A stretch of 64,000 bases of DNA from JAJECS01 sp965262745 (GTDB lineage: Bacteria; Chloroflexota; UBA11872), in contig OZ253558.1 in the NCBI GenBank assembly GCA_965262745.1, positions 2,914,001 through 2,978,000 of the forward strand, in the 5' to 3' direction. Under the pieces are notes generated by a model. That model made no database searches and had not been told where the DNA came from. It saw nothing but the letters and a program-made list of their open reading frames with translations. The position numbers and the translations under genes are program-made. Each line of letters opens with the position of its first letter. The first letter of the stretch is position 1. Of the stretch, positions 32,596 to 41,829 are shown in pieces.

Positions 32596-33929
32596 GCGGC
32601 GGGGACCGCGTGTTCACGACCACGGCGACGCGCGCCGTTACGGCGACCGATGCCGCTGCGGTCATCGTGGACGCGCTGGCCGAGCTTCCGAGCAATGCGT
32701 CCCGCGTACTGGTCTTGGTGCCCGACGATACCCGGAAGCTCCCCGTGCGCCGGACGTTCAAGGCCGTCTGGCAGGCGATGCGGAGGCGCGCCGCGTCCGT
32801 GGACGTCATGATTGCCCAGGGCACCCACGCGGCGATGCCCCCGGACGCCAGGCGGCAGTGGGTCTTCGGCGACGGCGCCTATCCCGAGGTCACCATCTAC
32901 GACCACGAGTGGGCGCGGGCCGATGCGCTGGTCGAGATTGGCTGTCTGCCGCTGGCCGACCAGTTGGCGCGGTTCGGCACGTTCCGGGACCTCGCGGCCG
33001 GGCTGGGCTTCGACCGCGACTTGCCGGTGCGCATCAATCGCCGCCTGCTCGAATATGACCGAGTCATCCTCGTCACGCGCGTCCAGCCGCACGAGGCGGC
33101 GGGCTTCGCCGGCGGAGCCAAGCAGATCTTTCCCGGGGTCTCGGGGCCCGAGATGATCAACCTGCTCCACACCATCGGCAGCCTGCGCGGCGCACGGGCC
33201 ATTCAAGGCGTGCTCGACAATCCCGTGCGCGAGCTGATCGACGACATGACCAGCAACGTGCCGGTCCCCATCACGACCATCGCCCTGGTGGTCGACGACG
33301 CCTCGGGGGCCACGCGCGGCGTGTTCGTGCAGCCCGAGGGCTGGCGCGAGGGAACCCGCGCGGCGGCCGCGCTGAGCGCCGAGGTCAACATCCGATACAC
33401 GACCCACCGCGTCCGGCGCGCGGTGGCAGCCACGCCTCGTCTGTCCGATGGCTCGTGGCTCTACCCTGAGCTCTGGACCGGCGCCAAGGGCGTGTTCCGC
33501 GGCGACGATACCGTGGCCGACGGCGGCGAGCTCGTTCTGTATGCCCCCGGCGTGCGGGAGATTTCCGCCGCGCACGGCCGCGCCATACGCCAGGTGGGGC
33601 TCCACGGATGGCCATATCTGCTCACCCATCCGGAGGCCTGGCAACCCCACGGCGTCAGCCCCCTGGCGCTCACGCTGGGCGTCTTAATCAAAGGCGACGC
33701 GCCCATGGTCGACGGGCGCGAGACGCCACGCATCGATGTCCGCCTAGCCACTGCGATCCCGCCAGACGAGTGCCGCGCGCTGAATGTCGGCTATGAGAAC
33801 CCTGACGTGGTCGCCCGCGAGATCGACGCGGCCCCGGCCGACGCCATCGACGGTGACCGCCTCGTCATGCACAACGCCGGCAGCGTTCTTTGGCGCTACC
33901 GGTCGGCGAACGGCGCAGCGGCTGCCTAG
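32592..33929 (+). CDS. LarA-family (DUF2088) racemase/epimerase-like protein
   Basis: A 445-residue member of the LarA superfamily, nickel-pincer-nucleotide-dependent 2-hydroxy-acid racemases and epimerases. Visible are LVLVPDDTRKLPVR (N-terminal Asp/Arg site), MIAQGTHAAMPP (His), LVTRVQPHEAAGFAGGAKQIFPGVSG (pincer-bearing Lys in GGAKQ, His in QPHE) and the C-terminal ELVLYAPGVREIS. The substrate may be lactate or another hydroxy acid. No larB/larC/larE genes are nearby. The ATG overlaps the pepF stop (ATGA). Confidence 0.83.
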   Translation: MSGGDRVFTTTATRAVTATDAAAVIVDALAELPSNASRVLVLVPDDTRKLPVRRTFKAVWQAMRRRAASVDVMIAQGTHAAMPPDARRQWVFGDGAYPEVTIYDHEWARADALVEIGCLPLADQLARFGTFRDLAAGLGFDRDLPVRINRRLLEYDRVILVTRVQPHEAAGFAGGAKQIFPGVSGPEMINLLHTIGSLRGARAIQGVLDNPVRELIDDMTSNVPVPITTIALVVDDASGATRGVFVQPEGWREGTRAAAALSAEVNIRYTTHRVRRAVAATPRLSDGSWLYPELWTGAKGVFRGDDTVADGGELVLYAPGVREISAAHGRAIRQVGLHGWPYLLTHPEAWQPHGVSPLALTLGVLIKGDAPMVDGRETPRIDVRLATAIPPDECRALNVGYENPDVVAREIDAAPADAIDGDRLVMHNAGSVLWRYRSANGAAAA

Positions 33930-34069
33930 CCCGCCGCGACCCGGGCGGCGCCAGCCGTTGCGTATCATCCGACGGTTCACGGCAGGCTTCGGGTTTCGGG
34001 GTCTGCTTGCGTCACCATCGAGCATAGTCCCGCGCTGACGTGGACACGCCGGCGCGGCCGGGAGCCGTG

Positions 34070-34873
34070 ATGGCAGCCGAAGCTTCCACAGAGCCGTTCG
34101 AGAGAGCCGAGAGACCCACGCAAAGACTTCCCGACCTCTCCGTCGTCATTCCGACCTACCGGCAATCAGGCGTAATCGGCCACCAGGTCAGCGAAGTTCT
34201 CCGGGCGTTGGATGGGCTCGGCTGCGACTACGACGTGCTGGTGGTGGTCGACGGCGATGAGGACCGCACTTCGGCCGCGCTCGCGAAGATCGAGCACGAG
34301 CGGCTGCGCGTCGCCGTGCAGGAGCGGAACTCGGGCAAGGGCGAGGCCGTGCGCCGCGGGCTGCTGACGGTTGCCGGGCGCGCACGGGCCTTTCTCGACG
34401 GCGGCGGGGACATTCCCCCGCAGTGCCTCGTCGACGCCTATCGGATTCACCTCAAGTCAGAGGCGGACATCGTGGTCGGGTCGAAGCTGCATGCACAGTC
34501 GGTGGTCGAGTATCCGCTGCCGCGCCGTATCTATAGCTGGGGATACCGGCAGCTGACGAGACTGTTGTTTGGCCTCACCGTGCGCGATACGCAAGTCGGC
34601 TTGAAGATCTACGCCGCGCCGGTCGTCGAGCAGGTCTTTCCCCACGTGCGCACGTCCGGCTTCGCTTTCGATATCGAGGCCCTGGCGCTGGCGATTCGGC
34701 TCGGCTTCCCGACCATCGTCGAGGCGCCGGTGATCGTGCGTGACCGCTATCCGAGCACCATCCGACCGACCACCGTCGCCACAATGTTTATCGAGACGCT
34801 GATGGTGGCCAGGCGCCTGCGCCGGTTTCGGCCGACCGCGAACGATACGGCGGGTGGTGTTGCGCGGCGCTGA
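34070..34873 (+). CDS. GT2 glycosyltransferase (DPM/GtrB-like)
   Basis: A 267-residue cytoplasmic GT-A enzyme: LSVVIPTYRQSGVIGHQV, YDVLVVVDGDEDRT, ERNSGKGEAVRRGL, then FLDGGGDIPPQ, and DTQVGLKIYAAPV. It most resembles dolichyl/polyprenyl-phosphate sugar transferases. The usual DADGD metal site reads DGGGD, so the second Asp of the DxD is Gly. Metal binding may be changed. GGGAG five bases before ATG at 34070 fixes the start. It precedes a GT-C/beta-sandwich pair and may make its lipid-linked donor. Confidence 0.85.
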   Translation: MAAEASTEPFERAERPTQRLPDLSVVIPTYRQSGVIGHQVSEVLRALDGLGCDYDVLVVVDGDEDRTSAALAKIEHERLRVAVQERNSGKGEAVRRGLLTVAGRARAFLDGGGDIPPQCLVDAYRIHLKSEADIVVGSKLHAQSVVEYPLPRRIYSWGYRQLTRLLFGLTVRDTQVGLKIYAAPVVEQVFPHVRTSGFAFDIEALALAIRLGFPTIVEAPVIVRDRYPSTIRPTTVATMFIETLMVARRLRRFRPTANDTAGGVARR

Positions 34874-34900
34874 CCGTGCGCTGTGGCGCGTGCGGGCGAC

Positions 34901-36196
34901 ATGAACGCAGCGGTGCAACGCCGCCTGGTCATCGGGCTGATTACCCTCGCCACGCTCAACGCGCTGCTGTGGTCGGTGATTGCGGCACCCGGAGGGGGCG
35001 GGCCGGACGAGCCGAGTCACATGCGGATTGTCCGAACGATGCTCGCCACCGGCGGTCTGGCGGAGTTCCGCGGCTACAGTCCCGGCGCTTTTGCCGGCGG
35101 ACCCGTGCGGGCGCAGGTGGCGCACGAGATCACCCCCAACGCATTTGCGGTGCCGGTCGCCGCCGTACTCGGTCTGCTTGGGTCCGACGACGATGCCTTC
35201 AACCACCACATGGCGCGGCTCTTCAGCGTGGCGCTCTATCCAGTCACGCTGTGGCTGGCGTTTCTGACGCTGCGCCGCCTATTCGTGGACATGCCCGTCG
35301 CTCCGGTGTGGGGCGTGGCCCTGATGGCCACGGCGCCGATGTTCACGCTGGTGCATTCGTACTACACGAACGACACGCCGGCGATCGCGGCCAGCACGTT
35401 TGCCGTCTACGCGCTGGTGCGGGCGTCGCAGTCGGATTTCGCGCTGCGGGACAGCGCCCTGCTCGGCGTGGCGCTGGGACTGGTCGGTCTGCACAAGTAC
35501 ACCGGCTTTCTGGTCTTTCCGGTGGCGGCGCTGGTGCTGGTGTGGCAGCTCTGGCGCCAACCGGCGCGCCTGCTGCGAACCGGCGGGGCCATGCTCGGCA
35601 TCGTCGCCGCCATTGCGTCGTGGTGGTATGTCAGGAACTGGGTGCTCTATGGCGATCCCATCGGCGTGGCATTCACGCAAGCCGCCGTGGACGCAACCGG
35701 CGGTGCGCCGGTGCCACCTCGAGCCCGCGGGCTGAATCCCGTCGAGTTCGTGCAGGAAACGAACTGGATCGGCGAGAACTTCGCCACGTTTTGGGGCGGA
35801 TATGGGAAACACACGATGAAGCTGCCCGGTGCCGCCTATCTCGCCTTCAGCGCACTCCTCATCACGGCGGTCGCCGGATGGTCGATCCGCGCCGTTCGTG
35901 CGCTCCGCAACGGGGTCGACCTCGCGAGACCGCCGCTTCTCGTCATCATGGCGCTGCTGCACGTCGGCTTGTGGTGCCTCAGTTTCTGGAGCAGCTATAC
36001 GGTGGACGTGGCGCTGCACGGCCGCTACGTCTTTCCGACGTTCCTCCCGTTTGTCGCGCTGGTGATCGCCGGCCTATCCAGCGTCATCGCCTGGCGCGGG
36101 CGCGCCGAACTGGCTGTTTTAGCGACGATTCCGGTGATGCTCGCCGCGAATGGCACGTACTTCGTGCAGACGCTGCTGCCGCATGTTTTGGCGTAG
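34901..36196 (+). CDS. GT-C glycosyltransferase-like membrane protein
   Basis: A 431-residue protein with about eleven helices. The first loop has GGGPDEPSHMRIVRTMLATGG, the acidic DEPxH motif of PMT/ArnT-like GT-C transferases. Further loops include ITPNAFAVPVAAVLG and HSYYTNDTPAIAAST. I infer transfer of a sugar from a polyprenyl-phosphate donor outside the membrane. GTG at 34883 is an alternative start. The last 14 bases overlap the following beta-sandwich gene. An overlapping 471-codon frame (34876-36291) is Arg-rich and not real. Confidence 0.78.
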   Translation: MNAAVQRRLVIGLITLATLNALLWSVIAAPGGGGPDEPSHMRIVRTMLATGGLAEFRGYSPGAFAGGPVRAQVAHEITPNAFAVPVAAVLGLLGSDDDAFNHHMARLFSVALYPVTLWLAFLTLRRLFVDMPVAPVWGVALMATAPMFTLVHSYYTNDTPAIAASTFAVYALVRASQSDFALRDSALLGVALGLVGLHKYTGFLVFPVAALVLVWQLWRQPARLLRTGGAMLGIVAAIASWWYVRNWVLYGDPIGVAFTQAAVDATGGAPVPPRARGLNPVEFVQETNWIGENFATFWGGYGKHTMKLPGAAYLAFSALLITAVAGWSIRAVRALRNGVDLARPPLLVIMALLHVGLWCLSFWSSYTVDVALHGRYVFPTFLPFVALVIAGLSSVIAWRGRAELAVLATIPVMLAANGTYFVQTLLPHVLA

Positions 36197-37049
36197 GGGC
36201 TTCCAGCCCTTGCGATTCCTGTCGAACCGCCGCTGGGTGCGGCCCGTTTCGATCGTGGTGTCGCTGTTATCGCTTAGCTGGATGGCGGTGATGGCGATGC
36301 AGCCCGTGCACATCCCAGCATTTGAATTTGACCGTGGATACTCCGTGCTTGAACAAGAGTCGCTCACCGGCGTCAAAGGCCAGACGTTCGTCGCGCCAGC
36401 CGACCATATCTCCAGGATCGACCTATGGGTCTCGACGGTGGTCGACAAACCCGGCGACTTCGTGCACATGCGGTTTGATCTCAAGCGCAGCGCTGCGTCC
36501 GAGGAGGCGATCGTCACCGGAGGGCATACGTTTGAAGAATCCGTGTCGAACTATCAGGTGCGGCTGGTCTTCGATCCGACGCTGCTTGCAGCCGGGGATC
36601 GGCTATATCTCCGCGCCGAGTCCGTCCTGAGCTCACCCTATGCTCATGTCAGCTACGGGTATTACGGCCAGGACGTGTATCCAGACGGCGAGCTGCTTGA
36701 TCTCGACCAGGTGGCCGTGAGCGGGCAGGATCTCCGGTTCACGCTCTACCGGAAGCCCGCGTTGCCGAAGCCGCTCGCCTGGGCGGAGGCCGCGATCGCC
36801 CCGGCGATCACGGCGGCGGAGCAATCAGCTGGCGGTCCGCCGCCGTGGACGGTCGCGGTGCTGATGGTGGCGGTTGGAAGCGGCGCCGTTGCGTTGACCG
36901 CGGGTTGCGGCGTCCTCGTGGCCCGCCGACTGGCCGGCGCCAGACGTGACGTGACCGCGGCGGTCGTGCTCGCGCTGCTGGCGCTGGTGCTGGCGATTGC
37001 GGCGGGCGCGGAGGCGCCCGTTGCCAAGCTCTACGTGCTAATGCTCTAG
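36183..37049 (+). CDS. Membrane-anchored beta-sandwich protein (GT-C partner 2)
   Basis: A 288-residue protein: basic start, helix PVSIVVSLLSLSWMAVMAMQ, extracytoplasmic beta-rich domain with VKGQTFVAPADHISRIDLWV and YYGQDVYPDGELLDLDQV then DLRFTLYRK, and two C-terminal helices. The QTF strand and the Tyr-Pro-x-Gly turn followed by a DLxF strand match the other four such proteins here. ATG at 36183 overlaps the GT-C stop by 14 bases, so the pair is coupled. No catalytic motif is seen; glycan binding is inferred. Confidence 0.62.
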   Translation: MFWRRGFQPLRFLSNRRWVRPVSIVVSLLSLSWMAVMAMQPVHIPAFEFDRGYSVLEQESLTGVKGQTFVAPADHISRIDLWVSTVVDKPGDFVHMRFDLKRSAASEEAIVTGGHTFEESVSNYQVRLVFDPTLLAAGDRLYLRAESVLSSPYAHVSYGYYGQDVYPDGELLDLDQVAVSGQDLRFTLYRKPALPKPLAWAEAAIAPAITAAEQSAGGPPPWTVAVLMVAVGSGAVALTAGCGVLVARRLAGARRDVTAAVVLALLALVLAIAAGAEAPVAKLYVLML

Positions 37050-37068
37050 GCCGCGCCGGCTGGAACGG

Positions 37069-37932
37069 CTACACGTCGCGCCGGACGCGCACCGCCTCGG
37101 CCAGCAGCCCGAGGCTGAACACCTGCACGCCCACGAGGAACGCGGCGGCGGCCACGAGCCCAACGGCTGTGACGCCGAGGACTATCCAGGCCACGAGAGC
37201 CCCCAGGGCAAGGGTCCACACCGCAACCGTGAGTGCGGCGAACAGCTTGATCGGGTTGTGCCGCACCATCGCCTGGGCCAGGACTTGGACCATCCGCAGG
37301 GTGTCGCGGAAGAATCGGACTTTCGATTTCCCGACGCGCGCGCCATAGCGCGCCGGGATGAAGGCCACGGCCTGGGCGTCGCTGATCATGGCCAGAGTGA
37401 GCCCGGTCGTAAAGCTGAACCCCGGACTGAGGATGCTGAAGTAGCGCAGGCAGTCGGTCTTGCGAAAAATGCGATAGCCGGAGTTGACGTCCGGCACGCG
37501 GCGTCCGACGACGAAGCTTGCGATAACCCGCAGCCCGATGCGAGCCAGCGCGCGCGGCCCCCAGCCGCGAAAGTGCGGGCCGGTGCGCGCCGCCACGACC
37601 ATGTCGAGGTGCTCCGCCAGGCGCGTGAGCTCCGCGATCGCGGCCGCCGGGTACGTGCCGTCCGCATCGCAGATCACGATGTACTCGAAGCGGGCGGCAA
37701 GAATGCCGCGGCGGAGCGCCAGACCGTAGCCAAGATTTTGAGGCGACGGCACGACCTCCGCACCGGCTTCCTGCGCCATGGCGGCCGTGGCGTCGGTGGA
37801 CCCGTCATCCACCAGCAAGATCTCGTAGACAAGACCAGTAGCGTCGAGCGCCGACCGGAAGGCCCGCACAACCCCGCCGACGGCGCCGGCTTCGTTATAC
37901 GCCGGAATGACGAGCGACACGCCGTCGATCAT
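37069..37932 (-). CDS. GT2 glycosyltransferase with C-terminal membrane helices
   Basis: A 287-residue GT-A enzyme: VSLVIPAYNEAGAVGGVV, YEILLVDDGSTDAT, QNLGYGLALRRGI, YIVICDADGTYPAAAIAEL with an intact DxD, and DVNSGYRIFRK. Two hydrophobic helices at the end (LFAALTVAVWTLALGALVAWIV and VGLVAAAAFLVGVQVFSLGLLAEA) anchor it. It resembles GtrB/DPM-type enzymes that load a sugar on polyprenyl phosphate. It is the last gene of a minus-strand group with a methyltransferase, asnB and a GT2. Confidence 0.88.
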   Translation of the reverse strand: MIDGVSLVIPAYNEAGAVGGVVRAFRSALDATGLVYEILLVDDGSTDATAAMAQEAGAEVVPSPQNLGYGLALRRGILAARFEYIVICDADGTYPAAAIAELTRLAEHLDMVVAARTGPHFRGWGPRALARIGLRVIASFVVGRRVPDVNSGYRIFRKTDCLRYFSILSPGFSFTTGLTLAMISDAQAVAFIPARYGARVGKSKVRFFRDTLRMVQVLAQAMVRHNPIKLFAALTVAVWTLALGALVAWIVLGVTAVGLVAAAAFLVGVQVFSLGLLAEAVRVRRDV

Positions 37933-37972
37933 GCCGGCACCAGCGATACCAACCGGGCCGACGCGCCGACCG

Positions 37973-38740
37973 TCATTGGGCGCGGCCGATCACGACCAAG
38001 GACTGGCCGAAGGGCGGGGAAACCAGGGACTCCAGGCGCCGCAGCACCGGGACCGCCAGGCGATCGAACAGGCGCGCCTGGGCGTTGATGGAAGGCGCAT
38101 TCAAGTCGGCGGTCCGCACGATCAATCCGTTCACATACCAGGCAAGGGCGCCCAGGCCATTGACGTACCGCGCGCGCACAATGTTAAAGCCGGCCTCGCG
38201 CAGCAGTCGTGTCAGGCCAGCCCGCGAGTAGCGCCGGTGGTGGCCGGCGGCCCGATCGAGCGAGCCGAACAGCACCGCGTGGGCGGGCACGATGAGCATG
38301 AGATGACCGCTCCTGGGTGCCAGGATCTCGTGCATGTTGGCCACGGCCACAGAGTCGTGCTCAATGTGTTCCAGCACATTCGAGCTCACGATGGTGTCAA
38401 ACCCCTGGGGCCGAAGACGGGTCACCGCCGATGGATCGGTAATGTCGGCCACGACAGTGTCGAGCTCTACGGCGCCCAGGCGCCGCAGCAGAAGGTCCAG
38501 CGCATTGCGTGAGACGTCGAGCGCGGTCACGGGTGCTCGCGCCACGAGGAACTGCGTGAGATTGCCGCTTCCGGCGCCGATCTCCAGGACGCGGGATCCG
38601 ATCGCGTCCTCGATCTGACTGAACATCCAGGCGTGATACCTGGAGGCGTGCCGCAGCGCATGCGTCATCGTTTCGAGTCCGGACGGCGACCGGGCATCGG
38701 GGCCGCACACGGGGCTGGGCTTCACGTTGTTTGTCGTCAT
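37973..38740 (-). CDS. Class I SAM-dependent methyltransferase
   Basis: A 255-residue Rossmann methyltransferase: RVLEIGAGSGNLTQFL (motif I), VTALDVSRNAL (acidic end of strand 2), VVADITDP, FDTIVSSNVLEHIEHD (motif IV) and GHLMLIVPAHAVLFGSLDRAAGHHRRYS. The HxRRYS motif is common in methyltransferases of surface polysaccharide loci. The ATG at 38740 overlaps the asnB stop by four bases. The target, a sugar or lipid carrier, is not known. Confidence 0.86.
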   Translation of the reverse strand: MTTNNVKPSPVCGPDARSPSGLETMTHALRHASRYHAWMFSQIEDAIGSRVLEIGAGSGNLTQFLVARAPVTALDVSRNALDLLLRRLGAVELDTVVADITDPSAVTRLRPQGFDTIVSSNVLEHIEHDSVAVANMHEILAPRSGHLMLIVPAHAVLFGSLDRAAGHHRRYSRAGLTRLLREAGFNIVRARYVNGLGALAWYVNGLIVRTADLNAPSINAQARLFDRLAVPVLRRLESLVSPPFGQSLVVIGRAQ

Positions 38741-40641
38741 GCCGCGTCAAGCCATCGCTCACGCCAGAGCTGGAACATGAGGATCGTCCAGAGCGCCTTG
38801 GCATGGTTGCTCACACGGCGCACGTGCTCATCCAGCAGCCGCGCCACCTGGGGCGCGTTGAACAAGCCCTCGCGCTGCAGCCGTGCCTCGTTGAGGTACT
38901 CATGCGCGAGGCCGCGCAAGTCATCGTTCAGCCAAGCGGCGACCGGGATGCTGAAGCCGCGTTTGCGGCGGCCGATAATGCCGGGCGGGAGGCGGCCATC
39001 AAGGGCTCTGCGCAAAAGGTACTTGCGCGTGAGGCCCCGCAGCTTGAGCGCCAGGGGAATCTGCTCGAGGTGCGCCAGGACTTCAGAATTCAACAGCGGC
39101 ACGCGGGTCTCGAGCGAGACCGCCATGCTGGCGCGGTCGACCTTGGCGAGAATGTCGCCTTCAAGATAGAGCTTGAAGTCCTGGTAGAGAATACGGTTCA
39201 GCGGGTGGGTGGCGCCGCTCGCGCACGCCGTCGCGGCCAGCATAGCCTCGAATTCCCGGTCATCCACCAGCTGGCGCGCGTCGGGGTGCAGCACCGCAGA
39301 CTTGGCGCCGCCATAGAGCGCGCCCGTCCACATCTGGTGTTGGAGATAGGACGGGGCGTCAGCCCCCTGGATGAAGCGTCGGAGGAGAAACTCCGGTGCG
39401 AGGTATCTCGCGGAAACCGGCAGCTTGGCAACGGCGGGCTCGATCACCCGCGTCCGCACCGCCGCGGGCAACCCGCGGTAGATGGGCGCCAAGCGGTGTG
39501 CCTGCAACGTCGAATAGCCGGCCAGCATTTCATCGCCGCCGTCCCCGCCGAGGACGACCTTGACGTGCTGGCGGGCAAACCGGCTGACGAGGTAGGTCGG
39601 AATGATCGAGGGATCGGCGAACGGCTCGTCCAATTGGGCCAGAATCGCCGGCAGCGCCTGCACGAGGTCGGCGGCGGTGACGCGCAGCTCGTGATGCGCA
39701 GTCTGCAGGTGGGCTGCCACGCGCCGGGCATAGGGGCTCTCGTCGAATGAAGGTTCGGCGAACGAGACGGAGAAGGACTGAATGGGTTCCGCGCTTACCT
39801 CCGTCATGAGCGCGGCGACGGCGCTGGAGTCGAGGCCGCCGCTGAGCAGCACCCCGACCGGCACGTCGCTGACCATCTCCCGCTCGACGGATCGCCGCAG
39901 CACGTCGCGGAAGGCGCGGGCGTGGTCGGCGACATCGCCGGGGAGCGGATCCGTCTCGGACCGGGCGAGGTTGAGGTCCCAATAGGCGCGCTCCTGTGTT
40001 CCGCCCGACGACGCGGTCAGGAGATGGCCGGGCCGCAGCTTGCGCACGCCGCGCAGGATGCTGGCGGGGGCGGGGATGTATTCGAGTGAGAGGTATTGAC
40101 TGAGCGCCTGGTGGTCAAGATCGCGCGCCACCAGCCCACTGCGCAGCATGGCCTTGAGCTCGGAGGCAAAGACCAGGGCGCCGTTCGTCCGCGCGTAGTA
40201 CAGCGGCTTGATGCCGGCGCGGTCGCGTGCGAGGAGCAGGCGCTGGCGCGGCTCGTCCCAGAGCGCGATGGCGAACATGCCGTTGAGATGGGTGGCAAAA
40301 TCGTCGCCCCATTGCTCATAGGCGTGGACGATCGTCTCGGTGTCGGACCGCGTCCGGAACTCGTGCCCGTGGCTGCGGAGCGTATCCCGAAGCTCGGCGA
40401 AGTTGTAGATCTCGCCATTGAATACCACGTGGACGGTGTCCGATTCGTTCGTCATTGGCTGGTCGCCGCCCTCAAGGTCGATGATGCTGAGGCGGCGCAT
40501 CGTCAGCCGCACCGGGCCGCGCGTGAAGGTTCCATGTCCGTCGGGGCCGCGGTGGACGAGCGCGGCGCTCATGGCGGCCAGTGCGGCCCGATCGTCCGGC
40601 ATGCGGCCATCGAGGTGGAGAATCCCGGCGATGCCACACAT
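38737..40641 (-). CDS. asnB: Asparagine synthase (glutamine-hydrolysing)
   Basis: A 634-residue AsnB-type amidotransferase. Cys2 of MCGIAGILHLDG is the glutaminase nucleophile, with LVHRGPDGHG and FNGEIYNFAELRD in the N-terminal domain. The synthetase domain has LLSGGLDSSAVAALMTE (pyrophosphate motif) and VVLGGDGGDEMLAGYS. AsnB homologues in polysaccharide loci often amidate uronic-acid sugars or other carboxylates rather than aspartate; the position between a methyltransferase and GT2 genes suggests such a role. Confidence 0.92.
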   Translation of the reverse strand: MCGIAGILHLDGRMPDDRAALAAMSAALVHRGPDGHGTFTRGPVRLTMRRLSIIDLEGGDQPMTNESDTVHVVFNGEIYNFAELRDTLRSHGHEFRTRSDTETIVHAYEQWGDDFATHLNGMFAIALWDEPRQRLLLARDRAGIKPLYYARTNGALVFASELKAMLRSGLVARDLDHQALSQYLSLEYIPAPASILRGVRKLRPGHLLTASSGGTQERAYWDLNLARSETDPLPGDVADHARAFRDVLRRSVEREMVSDVPVGVLLSGGLDSSAVAALMTEVSAEPIQSFSVSFAEPSFDESPYARRVAAHLQTAHHELRVTAADLVQALPAILAQLDEPFADPSIIPTYLVSRFARQHVKVVLGGDGGDEMLAGYSTLQAHRLAPIYRGLPAAVRTRVIEPAVAKLPVSARYLAPEFLLRRFIQGADAPSYLQHQMWTGALYGGAKSAVLHPDARQLVDDREFEAMLAATACASGATHPLNRILYQDFKLYLEGDILAKVDRASMAVSLETRVPLLNSEVLAHLEQIPLALKLRGLTRKYLLRRALDGRLPPGIIGRRKRGFSIPVAAWLNDDLRGLAHEYLNEARLQREGLFNAPQVARLLDEHVRRVSNHAKALWTILMFQLWRERWLDAA

Positions 40642-40673
40642 CTCAGGTCACATGCTCCCCGGCGCCGCAAGGC

Positions 40674-41726
40674 CTACGGGCGCGGGCGCACCAGGCCGCC
40701 CAAGAAATGCCAGCCGTAGCACAGGTGGCTGGCGACAATCGTCGGAGCGACCATGCCCCCGATTCCAACGCTGCCCGATCCGCGCATGGCGACCAGCGCG
40801 CTGCCCGCCACGGCAACACCGTAGAGGACCAGGCTTCCAAGGAACACGACGCGAACCGGCTCGATCCAGACCGACGCCAGGGCGGCCACCACCAGCCAGA
40901 GCAGCCACAGGCTCGGAATGAAGTACTGGAATCTCCGAGAGGTTGCCGGAAACACGCGGGCGAAATACCCACGGTGTCGTCCATAGTGCGCGATCTGCCG
41001 CAGATGACCGTGCATCACGGGCCGTCGATGGTGATAGACCAGCGCGCCGGGCTCGTAGCGGATCACTCCACCGCGGTGCACGAGCTCCAGGCACAGCTTC
41101 GTGTCCTCCCCCGGATAGAACGCACTGTCGAATCCACCAACGGCCTGAAACGCCGAGCGGCGCACCATCAGGTTCATCGACGGATGGTCGTCCACCTCTC
41201 GGCCCCGGCCTGGCACATAGCGGAAGCGCGCGGGGCCGGACACGATCCATGACGCATAGGTCCACCCGGATGCCTGGGCGCGAAAGCCGTCGTTCGGAGC
41301 GGTGACGCCGGGGCCACCGATTGCCCACACCCTCGGGTTGTCGAAGTGCGGCACGGCCGCCTCGAGCCAACCGGCAGCGGGATACGCGTCGTCGTCGAGG
41401 AACGCCAGCCACTCCCCGGTGGCGGCCGCCGCACCCATATCGCGCTTCTCCGCCGGTCCGATCGGGCCGCTGGCGATACAGCGCACCGCATCCAGGCCGC
41501 CTGAAGGCGCCTCGTCGAGGACAACGATCGTCTCCCGCGGCGGACGTTCCAGATTCGCTATCGCCGCCAGCGCCTCCATGAGATAGGCGGTCTCGCGCGC
41601 CGCGACGATGATGATCGACACGTCCAAGACCGGCGCGCCGACCGCGACCGCCGGCATGCGATGCGGCGCCCGGCGCGCGTGGCGATCCGCGGCCGGCTCA
41701 GGGGCCAATGGCTCAGGGTCACCCAT
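40674..41726 (-). CDS. GT2 glycosyltransferase, membrane-bound
   Basis: A 350-residue enzyme. After about 30 variable residues come VSIIIVAARETAYLMEALAA, TIVVLDEAPSGG, LAFLDDDAYPAAGWLEAAV with the DDD metal site, and FYPGEDTKLCLELVHRGG with the ED catalytic pair. Three to four helices fill the last 100 residues. It resembles GT2 transferases that extend glycans on lipid carriers. It starts 25 bases from the divergent radical SAM frame extension, so the two share a promoter region. Confidence 0.86.
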   Translation of the reverse strand: MGDPEPLAPEPAADRHARRAPHRMPAVAVGAPVLDVSIIIVAARETAYLMEALAAIANLERPPRETIVVLDEAPSGGLDAVRCIASGPIGPAEKRDMGAAAATGEWLAFLDDDAYPAAGWLEAAVPHFDNPRVWAIGGPGVTAPNDGFRAQASGWTYASWIVSGPARFRYVPGRGREVDDHPSMNLMVRRSAFQAVGGFDSAFYPGEDTKLCLELVHRGGVIRYEPGALVYHHRRPVMHGHLRQIAHYGRHRGYFARVFPATSRRFQYFIPSLWLLWLVVAALASVWIEPVRVVFLGSLVLYGVAVAGSALVAMRGSGSVGIGGMVAPTIVASHLCYGWHFLGGLVRPRP

Positions 41727-41829
41727 GGTGGTCTAGAATCATAAGGCCGACGTGTTGCGCGGCGGGATGAGTCCAACGCCAGTTCACTGGCGCTGCCGCA
41801 GCTTCACTACTCCGAAACGATACGCCCGC

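Noticed and set aside
34876..36291. 471-codon frame overlapping the GT-C gene
   Set aside because: The translation is Arg/Gly-rich without hydrophobic helices; the overlapping +1 frame gives a normal DEPxH GT-C protein.
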